Origin: Piscinibacter sp. HJYY11
GTDB lineage: Bacteria; Pseudomonadota; Gammaproteobacteria; Burkholderiales; Burkholderiaceae_C
Direction of reading: 5' to 3'
DNA: 64,000 nucleotides
Assembly (NCBI RefSeq): GCF_016735515.1
Contig: NZ_JAERQZ010000001.1
Coordinates: 1,178,001 to 1,242,000 of the forward strand
Shown here: positions 51,328 through 60,042 of the stretch, one piece after another
Layout: each line of letters opens with the position of its first letter
Position numbering within the stretch: position 1 is the stretch's first letter
The notes under the pieces: generated by a model
What the model saw: only the letters and a program-made list of their open reading frames with translations
Databases searched by the model: none
Told to the model about the DNA's origin: nothing
Program-made: the position numbers and the translations under genes

Positions 51328-51495
51328 GCCGATATAAGAACTGAAGTGGAGTATCGAAGCCGGCAACACTTCGCATCTACGAGGGCAGCCGCCTATGGGA
51401 GCTGCACTGGTTTGGTGATGTAATGGAGCGGCCCGCTGGCCTTTGCCCGCGCGCCACAGCCCAGGGCCCTTCAAGCCCTAGAGACACAGGTCTTC

Positions 51496-52431
51496 ATGCC
51501 CGTCGTTGCAGTCGTCAATCGGAAAGGTGGAAGCGGCAAGAGCACGCTGGCCACCCATCTGGCCGCTCACCTGGCGCACGCGGGCGTCCCGGTCATGCTG
51601 GGCGACGTGGACAAGCAGCAGTCCACCCAGGCCTGGTTGCGGCTGCGCAGCAAGCAGCCCGTCACGAACAAGGTGCCCATCGTCGGCTGGACGGTCGATG
51701 CCCGCAGCGTGCTGCGCTCCCCGCCCGGCGTGACGCACGTGATCCTCGACACCCCCGGCGGCCTGCGCGGCTTCGACCTCGCCCGCGTGGTGATGTTTGC
51801 CGACGCGATCGTGATGCCGGTGTGCAACTCGGTCTTCGACCGCGAATCGGCCGCCGACTGCTTCGCCGAGCTGATGACGCTCCCCCGCGTGGCCACCGGC
51901 AAGTGCAAGGTGGCCGCCGTCGGCATGCGGCTGGACGCTCGCACCAAGGCCGACGAGACCCTGCGCGAATGGGCCGGCAAGCACGAGATCCCCTTCATCG
52001 GCGTGCTGCGCGAGACCCAGGGCTACGTGCGCTGCGTCGAGCAGGGCCTGACCCTTTTCGACCTGCCCCCGTCCAAGGTGGAATCCGACCTGGCCCAGTG
52101 GCAGCCCATCCTCCAGTGGCTGCACCCGGTGCTGCACCCGAAGCCCGTGCCGGCGCCGGTGAGCCGGCCGATCGACGTGGCCGCCGCCTCGTCCACCAGC
52201 ACCAACGCCAACGCCAGCGCCCGCGCCGACAGCCTGAGGCCCGCCCAGTCGACGCTGCCCGCGGCGCAACAAGCCGTCGCCCCGCGACCGCCGGCGCCAC
52301 GGCTCCAGCCCGCCAAGCCGGCCCTGCCGCAGCCGCCTGCGGCCGAAGCCGCGCCCGCCCGCACCGGCATGGCCGACCGCGTGGGCAACTGGCTCGGGAG
52401 CTGGGGCGTCAGCCGCCTCCTGCAGCGCTGA
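51496..52431 (+). CDS. Orphan ParA/MinD-type ATPase with long Pro/Ala tail
   Basis: The product is 311 residues. The deviant Walker A motif is RKGGSGKST (9-17), with D37/D39 in GDVDKQQS as the A' motif and DTPGG (85-89) for Walker B. The ATPase core ends near 215. Then comes a Ser/Ala/Pro linker and a conserved-looking ending, RVGNWLGSWGVSRLLQR, which could be an amphipathic membrane- or partner-binding helix. No parB or centromere-like repeat is nearby, so it probably positions something other than this chromosome's origin. The 3' end overlaps a convergent kinase gene by 23 bp. Confidence 0.88.
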   Translation: MPVVAVVNRKGGSGKSTLATHLAAHLAHAGVPVMLGDVDKQQSTQAWLRLRSKQPVTNKVPIVGWTVDARSVLRSPPGVTHVILDTPGGLRGFDLARVVMFADAIVMPVCNSVFDRESAADCFAELMTLPRVATGKCKVAAVGMRLDARTKADETLREWAGKHEIPFIGVLRETQGYVRCVEQGLTLFDLPPSKVESDLAQWQPILQWLHPVLHPKPVPAPVSRPIDVAAASSTSTNANASARADSLRPAQSTLPAAQQAVAPRPPAPRLQPAKPALPQPPAAEAAPARTGMADRVGNWLGSWGVSRLLQR

Positions 52432-54319
52432 CGATCGTGTGCGACAGCGCGTCCAGGTCGAAGGGCTTGGCCAGGCGCGGCACGTCCGGTGGCAGTGAGG
52501 TCGACAGGTCCGCGTAACCCGTCGCCAGGATGGCCGGCAAGCCCGGCTTCACCAGCCGCGCCGCCTCGATGAGCTGCGCACCCGTCATCTGCGGCATCGC
52601 CTGGTCAGTGACCAGCAGGTCGATCGAGCCGTCTCGGGCCAGCATGGCCAGCGCCTCCTTGGCCGAAGGCGCCTCCCGCACCGTGTGGCCGAGCTCCTGC
52701 AGCATGGCGACCGTGTTCATCAGCACCAGCGCATCGTCGTCGACTGCCAGCACCGTGAGCGGCCCGGTGGAAGCGGCGGGCAGGCTCGGAGGCGCAGCCT
52801 GCGCCGGCGGGGGGACCTCCGACGCTGCAGGCGCCACCGGCAGCCACAGCTCGGCGGTCGTGCCCTGCCCCTTGGCGCTCTTGAGTTCGAGCCAGCCGCC
52901 CGACTGCGCGGCCAGGCCCTCCACCATCGAGAGGCCCAGCCCCGTGCCCTTGCCCACGCCCTTGGTGGTGTAGAAGGGCTCGGTCGCCCGGGCGAGCGTC
53001 TCTTCGTCCATGCCCTCGCCCTGGTCCTGCAGCGACAGGCGCACATAGCGCTGGGCTGATGGCCTGGCCTTGCCGGGCGGGGCCACGTCTTCGCGCGCGG
53101 CGATCGTGATCACGCCGCCGTGCGGCATGGCATCGCGCGAGTTCACGGCCAGGTTGAGCAGCGCCAGCTCGAGCTGGTTGGCGTCGACCAGCACCGGCGA
53201 GAGCCCTTCGGCGAACCGCGTCTCGATGCCCACCCCCGGCCCGAGCGAGCTCTGCAGCAGGCCGGCCATGCCCTCCACCAGCTCCGGCACGTTCACCGCC
53301 GCGGGCTTCAGCTGCTGGCGGCGTGCGAAGGCCAGCATGCGCTGCGTCAGCTCGGCACCGCGCTTCGCGCCGCGCACCGCGTTGTCGAGCAGCGCCTGCG
53401 TCTTCGGGTCTTCGGGAATGCGCTTGCGGATGAGCGCGAGGCTGGCCAGCACCGCCATCAGCAGGTTGTTGAAGTCGTGCGCCACGCCCCCAGTGAGCTG
53501 GCCGATCGCATCCATCTTCTGCGACTGGAAGAAGGCCTCGCGCGCGATCTCGAGCTGGTGCTGGGCCTCGCGCTTCTCGGTCACGTCGCGCGTGACCTTG
53601 GCAAAACCGAGCAGCTGGCCCTCGGGGCCGTTGATGCGGTCGACCACCACGTTGGCCCAGAAGCGGGTGCCGTCCTTGCGCACGCGCCAGCCTTCGCCCT
53701 CGAAGCGCCCTTCGCGCGCGGCCGTCTGCAGCGTGATGGCCGGCCGGTCGCGCGCTCGGTCTTCCGCCGTGTAGAAGCGCGAGAAGTGCACGCCGATGAT
53801 CTCTTCCGGTGCGTAGCCCTTGATGCGCTGCGCGCCCAGGTTCCAGCTCGACACGCGGCCCTGCGCGTCGAGCATGTAGATCGCGTAGTCGGTGACGCTC
53901 TGCACCAGGAGGTTGAACTGGTCTTCGCTGCGCTTGAGCAGCTCGGCCGCCGCCTTGCGCTCGCTCAGGTCGCGCGTGATCTTGGCAAAGCCCAGCAGGT
54001 CGTCCGTGCCCGGCGAGCGGATCGGGTCGATGACCACATGCGCCCAGAAGCGCGTGCCGTCCTTGCGCAGGCGCCAGCCCTCGCCTTCGAAGCGCCCTTC
54101 GCGCACCGCGGTGGCCAGCGCCTTCTGCGGCAGGCCGACCTCACGGTCCTCGTCGACGTAGAAGCGGGAGAAATGCTGGCCGACGATCTCGGCCTCGGTG
54201 TAGCCCTTGAAGCGGTGGGCGCCGCTGTTCCAGCTCGACACGATGCCGTCGGCATCCAGCATGTAGATGGCGTAGTCGGTGACCGAATCGACCAGCAGCC
54301 GATAGCGGCTCTCGTCCAT
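52409..54319 (-). CDS. PAS-PAS hybrid histidine kinase with C-terminal receiver
   Basis: The product is 636 residues, soluble, with no membrane helix. Two near-duplicate PAS domains (about 1-120 and 130-250) each contain DYAIYMLDA, SSWN and FSRFY. A HisKA-type domain has the phospho-His in GGVAHDFNNLL. HATPase_c carries NSRDAM and GLGLSMV. A receiver (VLAVDDDALVL, phospho-Asp in LLVTDQAMPQMTG) completes it. The duplicated PAS suggests tandem sensing of redox, oxygen or a small molecule. The ligand is unknown. Confidence 0.92.
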   Translation of the reverse strand: MDESRYRLLVDSVTDYAIYMLDADGIVSSWNSGAHRFKGYTEAEIVGQHFSRFYVDEDREVGLPQKALATAVREGRFEGEGWRLRKDGTRFWAHVVIDPIRSPGTDDLLGFAKITRDLSERKAAAELLKRSEDQFNLLVQSVTDYAIYMLDAQGRVSSWNLGAQRIKGYAPEEIIGVHFSRFYTAEDRARDRPAITLQTAAREGRFEGEGWRVRKDGTRFWANVVVDRINGPEGQLLGFAKVTRDVTEKREAQHQLEIAREAFFQSQKMDAIGQLTGGVAHDFNNLLMAVLASLALIRKRIPEDPKTQALLDNAVRGAKRGAELTQRMLAFARRQQLKPAAVNVPELVEGMAGLLQSSLGPGVGIETRFAEGLSPVLVDANQLELALLNLAVNSRDAMPHGGVITIAAREDVAPPGKARPSAQRYVRLSLQDQGEGMDEETLARATEPFYTTKGVGKGTGLGLSMVEGLAAQSGGWLELKSAKGQGTTAELWLPVAPAASEVPPPAQAAPPSLPAASTGPLTVLAVDDDALVLMNTVAMLQELGHTVREAPSAKEALAMLARDGSIDLLVTDQAMPQMTGAQLIEAARLVKPGLPAILATGYADLSTSLPPDVPRLAKPFDLDALSHTIVSAAGGG

Positions 54320-54542
54320 CAGCGTCCACGTGCGGGGCAGTTGTGCATGGCCGGATTATTCGTGCGGCCCCAATTCCGCGGGGAGAAGCGGTTTCCCGAA
54401 GCCAAGGGCGGGGCGACAAGAGGAATCCTCGCCGAGCCGCTGCCGGCACACGCCTTGCCGCCCTGAGCCACCGGCACGCGCTGCCCGGCCCTCGCGGCCA
54501 AGCGATCGGGCTCCCGCGATCTGCAGCGCACAGGAGCTCGCC

Positions 54543-55181
54543 ATGCCCATCTTCCTTTCGCGCCAGATCGCCCTCGCCTCGCTGATGGCGTGTGCCGCCA
54601 TCGCACAGGCCCAGACGCTGCACACCATCACCTTCGACGACCTGACCCGCCCGCCGGCCGGCTCGGGGCCGTTCAGCGTGCCGCTCACCGGTAGCGAATA
54701 CCTGGGCTACGGCGTCTACATCAGCGGGGCTTACCTGTGGCGCGACCCGCGCACCGGCAACCAGTCGCTGCTGGGCACGTCGTCGACGCAGATCACCTTC
54801 GTGGGCTTCGCGCCGCAAGACCTCGACTTCAACGTGCGGGTCGAGCCCGATCACTTCCTCAACGTGACGGCCATGACCACCGCCCGCATCCCATGGGGCG
54901 TGGCCCGTTACCCCGCGGGCGACCCGCCGCTGCCGCCGTTCTACGACCCCAACACGCCGATCCGACTGCATGACGACGCCGGCTTCAGCTTCGTGGCGCT
55001 CGGCGGCTCCAGCTTCCCGAGCTTCGGGCCGCTGATCGACAACTTCAGCTTCACACTCGGCCCGGTGCCTGCCGTTCCCGAGGTACCGCCGCTCGTGATG
55101 GCAGGGCTGGGCCTCGGCCTGCTGGGGCTGCGCCGGTGGCAGCTCGCGCGCCGGCGGCCGCAGGAGCCCGCGCACGCGTGA
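54543..55181 (+). CDS. Exported PEP-CTERM-like protein with variant sorting signal
   Basis: The product is 212 residues. The signal peptide is MPIFLSRQIALASLMACA with cleavage near AQAQ (23). The mature part is a beta-rich extracellular domain (ITFDDL, DNFSFTLGP). The C-terminus has the three-part PEP-CTERM layout: a motif (VPEVPP), a hydrophobic helix (LVMAGLGLGLLGLRRW) and a basic end (ARRRP). The usual PEP is PEV here. Such proteins are sorted by exosortase and often tied to exopolysaccharide. CAGGAG lies 6 bp before the start. Confidence 0.8.
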   Translation: MPIFLSRQIALASLMACAAIAQAQTLHTITFDDLTRPPAGSGPFSVPLTGSEYLGYGVYISGAYLWRDPRTGNQSLLGTSSTQITFVGFAPQDLDFNVRVEPDHFLNVTAMTTARIPWGVARYPAGDPPLPPFYDPNTPIRLHDDAGFSFVALGGSSFPSFGPLIDNFSFTLGPVPAVPEVPPLVMAGLGLGLLGLRRWQLARRRPQEPAHA

Positions 55182-55253
55182 GACCGAGCGCAGGCGGGTG
55201 AGCGCAAGGGGTGGTCTCTATGATCCTCGGACCTGCGCTCTGCACCCCACCCC

Positions 55254-55982
55254 ATGCTGCCTCGACTCCAGGACAAGCTCTACCGCCAGGGCCGTACCTT
55301 TCTCACCGGCCTCATCGCCATCCTGCCGCTTGCGGCCACCATCGGGCTGCTCGCCTGGGCCTGGCAGCTGCTGTCGACCTGGCTTGGGCCCTCGAGCGTG
55401 TTCGGCTCGGTGCTCGTCGCCATCGGCCTCTCGGTCTCGGGCTCGGAGTCGGTGGGCTACGTGCTGGGCCTGGTGCTCCTGTGCGCGGCGATCTGGCTGC
55501 TGGGCCTCCTGGTCGAGGCCGGCCTCCAGCTCGGCGTGCGGCGCCTGATCGACCGGCTGATGTCCCGCATCCCGCTCGTGCGCAGCGTCTACGACGTGAT
55601 CACGCGCATGGTCGAGCTCTTCTCGCGCAAGAGCACCGAAGGGCTCAGCTCCATGAGCCCGGTGTGGCTGCATTTCGGCGGCCGCCCCGCAGATGATGCG
55701 CAGGGCGCCGACGGGCAGAAGGTCGCCGTGCTCGCCCTGCTGTGCACACCCGAGCCGGTGGTCATGGACGGTGGGCGCCGCTACCTGGGCGTGCTCGTGC
55801 CCACGGCACCAGTGCCAATCGGCGGAGGGCTCCTCTACGTGCCCGAGGAGTGGGTGAGCCGTGCCGACATCGGCATGGAGGCGCTGACCAGCATCTACGT
55901 CTCGATGGGGCTGACGACGAGCCAGTACATGAACGGCGGGAACGCGTCTTCGCAGGCTGGCGCCAGCCCACCGACCCGCTGA
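55254..55982 (+). CDS. DUF502-family membrane protein
   Basis: The product is 242 residues. Two membrane segments lie in the first 95 residues (TFLTGLIAILPLAATIGLLA and YVLGLVLLCAAIWLLGLLV). A soluble DUF502 domain follows, with SRIPLVRSVYDVITRMVELF and PIGGGLLYVPEEWV. DUF502 proteins are widespread in proteobacteria, of unknown function. It stands alone between a PEP-CTERM-like gene and the accessory segment. Confidence 0.88.
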   Translation: MLPRLQDKLYRQGRTFLTGLIAILPLAATIGLLAWAWQLLSTWLGPSSVFGSVLVAIGLSVSGSESVGYVLGLVLLCAAIWLLGLLVEAGLQLGVRRLIDRLMSRIPLVRSVYDVITRMVELFSRKSTEGLSSMSPVWLHFGGRPADDAQGADGQKVAVLALLCTPEPVVMDGGRRYLGVLVPTAPVPIGGGLLYVPEEWVSRADIGMEALTSIYVSMGLTTSQYMNGGNASSQAGASPPTR

Positions 55983-56069
55983 GCCACTTCACCGCGCGGG
56001 ATCACGATCGATTCGCTGCTCGTTGGCTGGATCGCTGGAGGCTCTGTCGTCGCGCTGGGTTCGTCTCGG

Positions 56070-56486
56070 TTATCCACCCGGCAGACCGAGCTGACGGAAC
56101 ATCGTGGCCCGATCCCAATAGCCCGTTTGCTCGACGACCCTGCCCGCAAAGAATCGCAGGATCTCGCAACCTCGCAGTTGGAACTTGCGCCCCGTCGGTG
56201 GATGGCCGGCGAACTCGCCCTGCATCGTTCCGCTGAATTCCCATTGGATTGCGGCCTTCGCATCATCGGTGATGCAAGCATCGACGCTCAGAGAAATATC
56301 GGGAAAGCAGCTGAAGGTGCGCTCGTAAGTGCTGCGGATCGCAGCGATGCCGTGCACGGCCTTGCCCCATGGGTGTTGAACGTTGACGGCATGCTCGTCG
56401 TAGCACAGCATCAGGGCATCCAGGTTGCGCGAGTTGTAGGCCTGCACCCAGGCGAGCGCACAGTCGCGCACCGATAGATTGGTCAT
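56070..56486 (-). CDS. NTF2-like (SnoaL-type) protein
   Basis: The product is 138 residues. The alpha+beta cone fold is suggested by an N-terminal helix (ALAWVQAYNSRNLDALMLCY), the AVNVQHPWG strand and the C-terminal RFFAGRVVEQTGYWD. SnoaL and ketosteroid-isomerase-like proteins of this fold act as cyclases, isomerases or binding proteins; no function can be assigned. It follows the MarR-type gene on the same strand (27-bp gap), so both are probably under the same promoter. Confidence 0.8.
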   Translation of the reverse strand: MTNLSVRDCALAWVQAYNSRNLDALMLCYDEHAVNVQHPWGKAVHGIAAIRSTYERTFSCFPDISLSVDACITDDAKAAIQWEFSGTMQGEFAGHPPTGRKFQLRGCEILRFFAGRVVEQTGYWDRATMFRQLGLPGG

Positions 56487-56513
56487 CTAGAGCTCCGCAG
56501 TAGAAGGTCTGAT

Positions 56514-56987
56514 TCAGCCTTGCTCTTGAACGAGCCGCTGTTCAACCGTTGGGTTCATCCCCAGTCGCTCAATCGCCGCGAACAGCAACCCTCTGGCAGC
56601 GCGAACGTCCGCCGCGGAAGCATCGGCCAAGAGCTCCTGCGCCACCTCTTCTCGGATGGCTCTGGTGCGAGCGACGACGGTGCGGCCAAGCGGGCTGAGC
56701 GCCACACGCAACTCACGCCGGTCTTTGCCGGCGGCCAGCTCGAGAACACCCGCATCGAGCATCTCGCGGATGCGTTTCGACGCAGCCTGCTGGGTGATCC
56801 CCATGCGAACTGCGAGCTCGGTCGCGGTCTTGTCGCCATCCAGGAGATGCTGGACGACATAGCCGAAGGAAACCTTCACGTCGGCGAATCCTTCGGAGTT
56901 CAAGCGCTCGAGCACTTCCTTGTTGAATCCCTGCCCTACCAGATACCAGAGCGTTCCGATGTCCAGATTTCGAATGTCGACGGTCAT
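56514..56987 (-). CDS. MarR-family transcriptional regulator
   Basis: The product is 157 residues. The winged helix-turn-helix lies around residues 40-105 (GDKTATELAVRMGITQQAAS, then ELAAGKDRRELRVALSPLGR). N- and C-terminal helices would form the dimer. A perfect 18-bp palindrome 31 bp upstream is very likely its operator, controlling itself and the divergent NTF2-like gene. MarR proteins are usually released by small phenolic or oxidising ligands; the inducer is unknown. Confidence 0.9.
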   Translation of the reverse strand: MTVDIRNLDIGTLWYLVGQGFNKEVLERLNSEGFADVKVSFGYVVQHLLDGDKTATELAVRMGITQQAASKRIREMLDAGVLELAAGKDRRELRVALSPLGRTVVARTRAIREEVAQELLADASAADVRAARGLLFAAIERLGMNPTVEQRLVQEQG

Positions 56988-57018
56988 GCTTTGACGAATG
57001 GCCTGCGTATGGCACTAT

Positions 57019-57036
57019 ACACAACCTTGGTTGTGT
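57019..57036. promoter_or_regulatory. Perfect 18-bp operator between marR-type and NTF2-like genes
   Basis: ACACAACC-TT-GGTTGTGT is a perfect inverted repeat of two 8-bp arms. It lies in the 64-bp divergent gap between the MarR-type start (56987) and the NTF2-like start (57052). A TTGACG at 56991-56996 and a weak TATACA at 57017-57022 may be rightward promoter elements, so binding here would block them. Confidence 0.8.
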
Positions 57037-57051
57037 TTATGGAAGGCCATG

Positions 57052-57447
57052 ATGAAAGCGTTGGAAATCGTCCGCGAACTCTTTGTCGCCATAGAGAACT
57101 CTGACCTCGCACGCCTGGATGAGTTGTATGCGGCGCACGCGGTTCAGGTCGAGCACCCGAATCGGCTCTTGCCAGGCGGCGCAACCCGCAACAAGTCGGA
57201 GATCCTGCAGGCTGCTGCCAGGGGCCGTGCACTCATGGCCGAGCAGAAGCTGGCGATCGAGCAAGCAGTGGTTCAGGAGAGCCATGTGGCGGTAGAGGCA
57301 AGATGGTCCGGGCGACTCAGCGTGGACGCTCCGCCGCTTGGCTTGAAGGCGGGCAGCCTGATGACCGCACGGTTTGCCCAGTTCATCGAACTCGACGGCG
57401 GTCGGGTGGTACGTCACGTCACCTACGACTGCTTTGACGCTTGGTGA
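57052..57447 (+). CDS. NTF2-like (SnoaL-type) protein divergent from marR-type gene
   Basis: The product is 131 residues. The start is taken at 57052 rather than the adjacent ATG 57049 because GGAAGG (57041-57046) is better spaced. The N-terminal helix (IVRELFVAIENSDLARLDEL) and the strand VQVEHPNRLLPGG fit the NTF2 cone fold. The ending GGRVVRHVTYDCFDAW fits too. It shares the fold with the gene on the other side of marR but is only distantly similar. It is expected to be induced when the MarR-type protein leaves its operator. Confidence 0.8.
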   Translation: MKALEIVRELFVAIENSDLARLDELYAAHAVQVEHPNRLLPGGATRNKSEILQAAARGRALMAEQKLAIEQAVVQESHVAVEARWSGRLSVDAPPLGLKAGSLMTARFAQFIELDGGRVVRHVTYDCFDAW

Positions 57448-57568
57448 ACCGGGTCAGGCGAGACCGGCATGGATCGACGGCCGAACGTGCTTCCTTCATA
57501 CGGATGATGCGGTACGGCCTGCTGCGCCCCTATCGTACGAAGCGGCTAACAGCGACCAGGAGTGGCAG

Positions 57569-59065
57569 ATGACCATGAGCCATCAACGGCTCGCAGAGCT
57601 GTTCGTTCTCGGCGGGCTTGTCATGCTGCTGGCGGGGTGTTCCACGCAACAGCTCGCGAATGAGCGGGCGGGTATCGACGTGCCGGCGGCAACAGGCAAC
57701 ACACCGTCCGGCAATCAGCAAAAGGACCAGGGCAAGCTGACCGGAACGCAAGACGAGCGCTACGTCGACGTCTTGCCGCTGTCCAACTATGCTGACCCAC
57801 TGTCCTTTTCGAGCGCCCAAGGCGCAGACTTTTCGGGCATGTACACGCGCCTGTTGATGCGCGCGGTGAAAGTGTCTTCTCAGACCGTCATCAGCGAAAC
57901 CTCACTCGAATACAAGGGGCGCAACAAGATCAAGCGCCTGTTGTCCGGCAAGCAACATTCGATGGTTCTGAGCGCCAAGTTGAAGGTCAACGGCCTCGAG
58001 CAAACGGTGCCGATCGTCGCGTTGTCACACGAGAGCTCCTCGGACGGCGAATCATGGTCGCGTGAGGTGCTGATGACGGGCTCGCACTTTCCCTTGTTCC
58101 TGACCAAGAGCGGAGGCGGCTCGAGCAGCCCCACGCTCGAAATCACCTTGCGGGGGGACAACGAGTACACCGTCAAAGGTGCTGGCCGCAGCATCCGAGC
58201 CTTGACCGCGATCGCCGGCTTTGCGGGGATTCAAAGCAGCGTCGTCACCAAGCTGACTGAGCAGGGCACCAAGGACAAGGCGGAACGCCTCGACCAAGTG
58301 CTGTCCTCCCTGCTGGGGTCTTCGATCGCTGAACGCCGCTTGACCGATGTCGACCTTCGGCTGTGGCGTGCAGACAGCAACGGCCCTGTCGGCGTGAAGG
58401 TCGAGCTCATGCTGCCTCAGGAGGAAGGCAATTGGGACGGCAAGCGAGACTCGGCTGGGAGTTGGGAGATTGCGTTCGACTACCCCCGTCCCTCCGTCTT
58501 CGTTGAGTCCTACGTGTGCGGCGCATTTGTCCCAAGGCCGCATCCGAATCCGGGAGGCGCGCCTCTGGGCGCCTGGGCAGACTATTTCGGACGCGGTTCG
58601 GCAGGCAGCCCCAGGCTTGGCCGTTGCTACACGACTGCCGCTGACGCCAGAAACGCCGCGAGCGCGCAGAAGGATGCCAGCGAGATTCTGGGCTTCCAAC
58701 TGAGCCAGGAAGCGGAAGGCGGTGGGACCATCCGAGCCTTCATCTCTCGCCAGACTTGGTACACGCCCCTCGTCGAGCGCTTGGCCAATGCCGCAACGCA
58801 ATTGGAGGCGGCGGACAACTTTTGCCGCGAGACCAAGAACGCCATTGCCGCCATCAACCTGAGCGGGTTCGATGCCAATCTTGTCACGTGGGCGGTCCTG
58901 CGCGGATTGCCGCTCAAGTGGCCGTCCAACGTCGAGACAGCGGCACCCAGCTGCAAGGCAGCGGTCGACGCAGTCACGCCAGCAGCACCCGTCGCACCAG
59001 CCGTGGCCGCCGTACCCGTCGTGCCTCCTGCACCTGCGGCAGCTGCCGAGAAGCCGGCGAACTAA
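57569..59065 (+). CDS. Unrecognised 498-residue lipoprotein
   Basis: The signal peptide ends in the lipobox LAGC (C24), followed by a disordered Gln/Gly/Thr-rich stretch to about residue 60. The middle (about 65-330) looks beta-rich, with EITLRGDNEYTVKGAGRSIR, then TDVDLRLWRADSNGPVGVKV. A helical part (LANAATQLEAADNFCRETKN) and a Pro/Ala tail end the protein. Four or more cysteines are present. I recognise no domain. CAGGAG precedes the start. Codon use is less GC-rich than in flanking genes (32 G+C in the line from 57901), suggesting a different origin. It ends overlapping the convergent LysR-type gene by 4 bp. Confidence 0.8.
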   Translation: MTMSHQRLAELFVLGGLVMLLAGCSTQQLANERAGIDVPAATGNTPSGNQQKDQGKLTGTQDERYVDVLPLSNYADPLSFSSAQGADFSGMYTRLLMRAVKVSSQTVISETSLEYKGRNKIKRLLSGKQHSMVLSAKLKVNGLEQTVPIVALSHESSSDGESWSREVLMTGSHFPLFLTKSGGGSSSPTLEITLRGDNEYTVKGAGRSIRALTAIAGFAGIQSSVVTKLTEQGTKDKAERLDQVLSSLLGSSIAERRLTDVDLRLWRADSNGPVGVKVELMLPQEEGNWDGKRDSAGSWEIAFDYPRPSVFVESYVCGAFVPRPHPNPGGAPLGAWADYFGRGSAGSPRLGRCYTTAADARNAASAQKDASEILGFQLSQEAEGGGTIRAFISRQTWYTPLVERLANAATQLEAADNFCRETKNAIAAINLSGFDANLVTWAVLRGLPLKWPSNVETAAPSCKAAVDAVTPAAPVAPAVAAVPVVPPAPAAAAEKPAN

Positions 59066-59994
59066 GCTGCTGTTGAGCGCGAGGCGGCGGCGGTGCGAGG
59101 AGCCTCGCGTTCCAGCAGCCAGTCCGTCACGTGATCGATCAGCGCCCGGGTGCGGCGCGGGAGCCTCTTGCGGCTCGGGTAGTAGATGTAGAAGCCGAGG
59201 CGGTTGCTGGCGAGCTCTGCAAACAAGGGGATGAGCCGCCCTTCCTGCAGGTCCGCGCCGGCGGTGATGCTGTCGAGCTGCCCGATCGCTGCACCGGTGC
59301 GCACGAGGCTCAGTTCGACTTCGGGGTCGTTGACGAGGAAGACGGGCTCGACTTCAAGCGTGCGCAGCTGCCCGGCCTCGTCAAACTCCCACGGCAGCAG
59401 GCGCCCCGATTCGCTGTGGCGAAAGGCGGTACAGCGGTGGTGGCGCAGCTCGTCCGGAGACGCGGGCTTGCCGTGCCGCGCCAGGTAGGACGGTGCCGCG
59501 CAGACCACCAGCCTCACGGTGAAGAGGCGGCGCGCGACCAGCTCGCCCTGCGGCTGCAGGCCCGAGCGGAAGCCCACGTCGACCTGCTCCGTCACGATGT
59601 CGGTGAAGCTGTTGTCCGAGAGGTACTCGATGGTGACGTCGGGATGCTCTTCGCAGAAACGCGCGAGCGGCTCCGCGAGCACATGCCGGGCCGACGGCGC
59701 TGCGCTGATGCGCACGACGCCCGACACACGCTCGACGGATGCCTTGACCCGTCGCAGCGCCTGGGTCAGGTCGTCGAGCGGAGCGCCGGTCGAGCGGCGC
59801 AATGCTTCGCCCTCTTGCGTGAGGCTGCTGCGCCGCGTGGTGCGCGACAGCAGGCGCACGCCCAGGTGCTGCTCCAGCTGGGCGATGCTCTTGCTCACCG
59901 CCTGCGGCGTGAGCCCTTCGCTCGCGGCCACCTGGCGGAAGCTGCCCGACTGGGCGACCTTGTGAAAGAGACGCAGGGCGCGGAGTTCATCCAT
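59062..59994 (-). CDS. LysR-family transcriptional regulator
   Basis: The product is 310 residues. The N-terminal winged HTH is residues 1-60 (FHKVAQSGSFRQVAASEGLT, then SKSIAQLEQHLGVRLLSRTT). The C-terminal periplasmic-binding-like effector domain carries the usual VRISAAPSARHVLAEPL and IPLFAELASNRLGFYIYYPS. The start at 59994 (MDELRALRLF) is the typical beginning. LysR proteins usually act on a divergent neighbour, but here the next gene upstream points toward it instead, and no divergent target is evident. Confidence 0.92.
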   Translation of the reverse strand: MDELRALRLFHKVAQSGSFRQVAASEGLTPQAVSKSIAQLEQHLGVRLLSRTTRRSSLTQEGEALRRSTGAPLDDLTQALRRVKASVERVSGVVRISAAPSARHVLAEPLARFCEEHPDVTIEYLSDNSFTDIVTEQVDVGFRSGLQPQGELVARRLFTVRLVVCAAPSYLARHGKPASPDELRHHRCTAFRHSESGRLLPWEFDEAGQLRTLEVEPVFLVNDPEVELSLVRTGAAIGQLDSITAGADLQEGRLIPLFAELASNRLGFYIYYPSRKRLPRRTRALIDHVTDWLLEREAPRTAAASRSTAA

Positions 59995-60042
59995 ACGTGA
60001 GAACGGTGAAAGGGCAATATGCCCGAGCCACGGTCTCTGGAT

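Noticed and set aside
52200..52330. Low-complexity Ala/Pro stretch of the ParA gene as a possible tandem DNA repeat
   Set aside because: The amino acids are repetitive in type, but the bases show no regular repeat unit.
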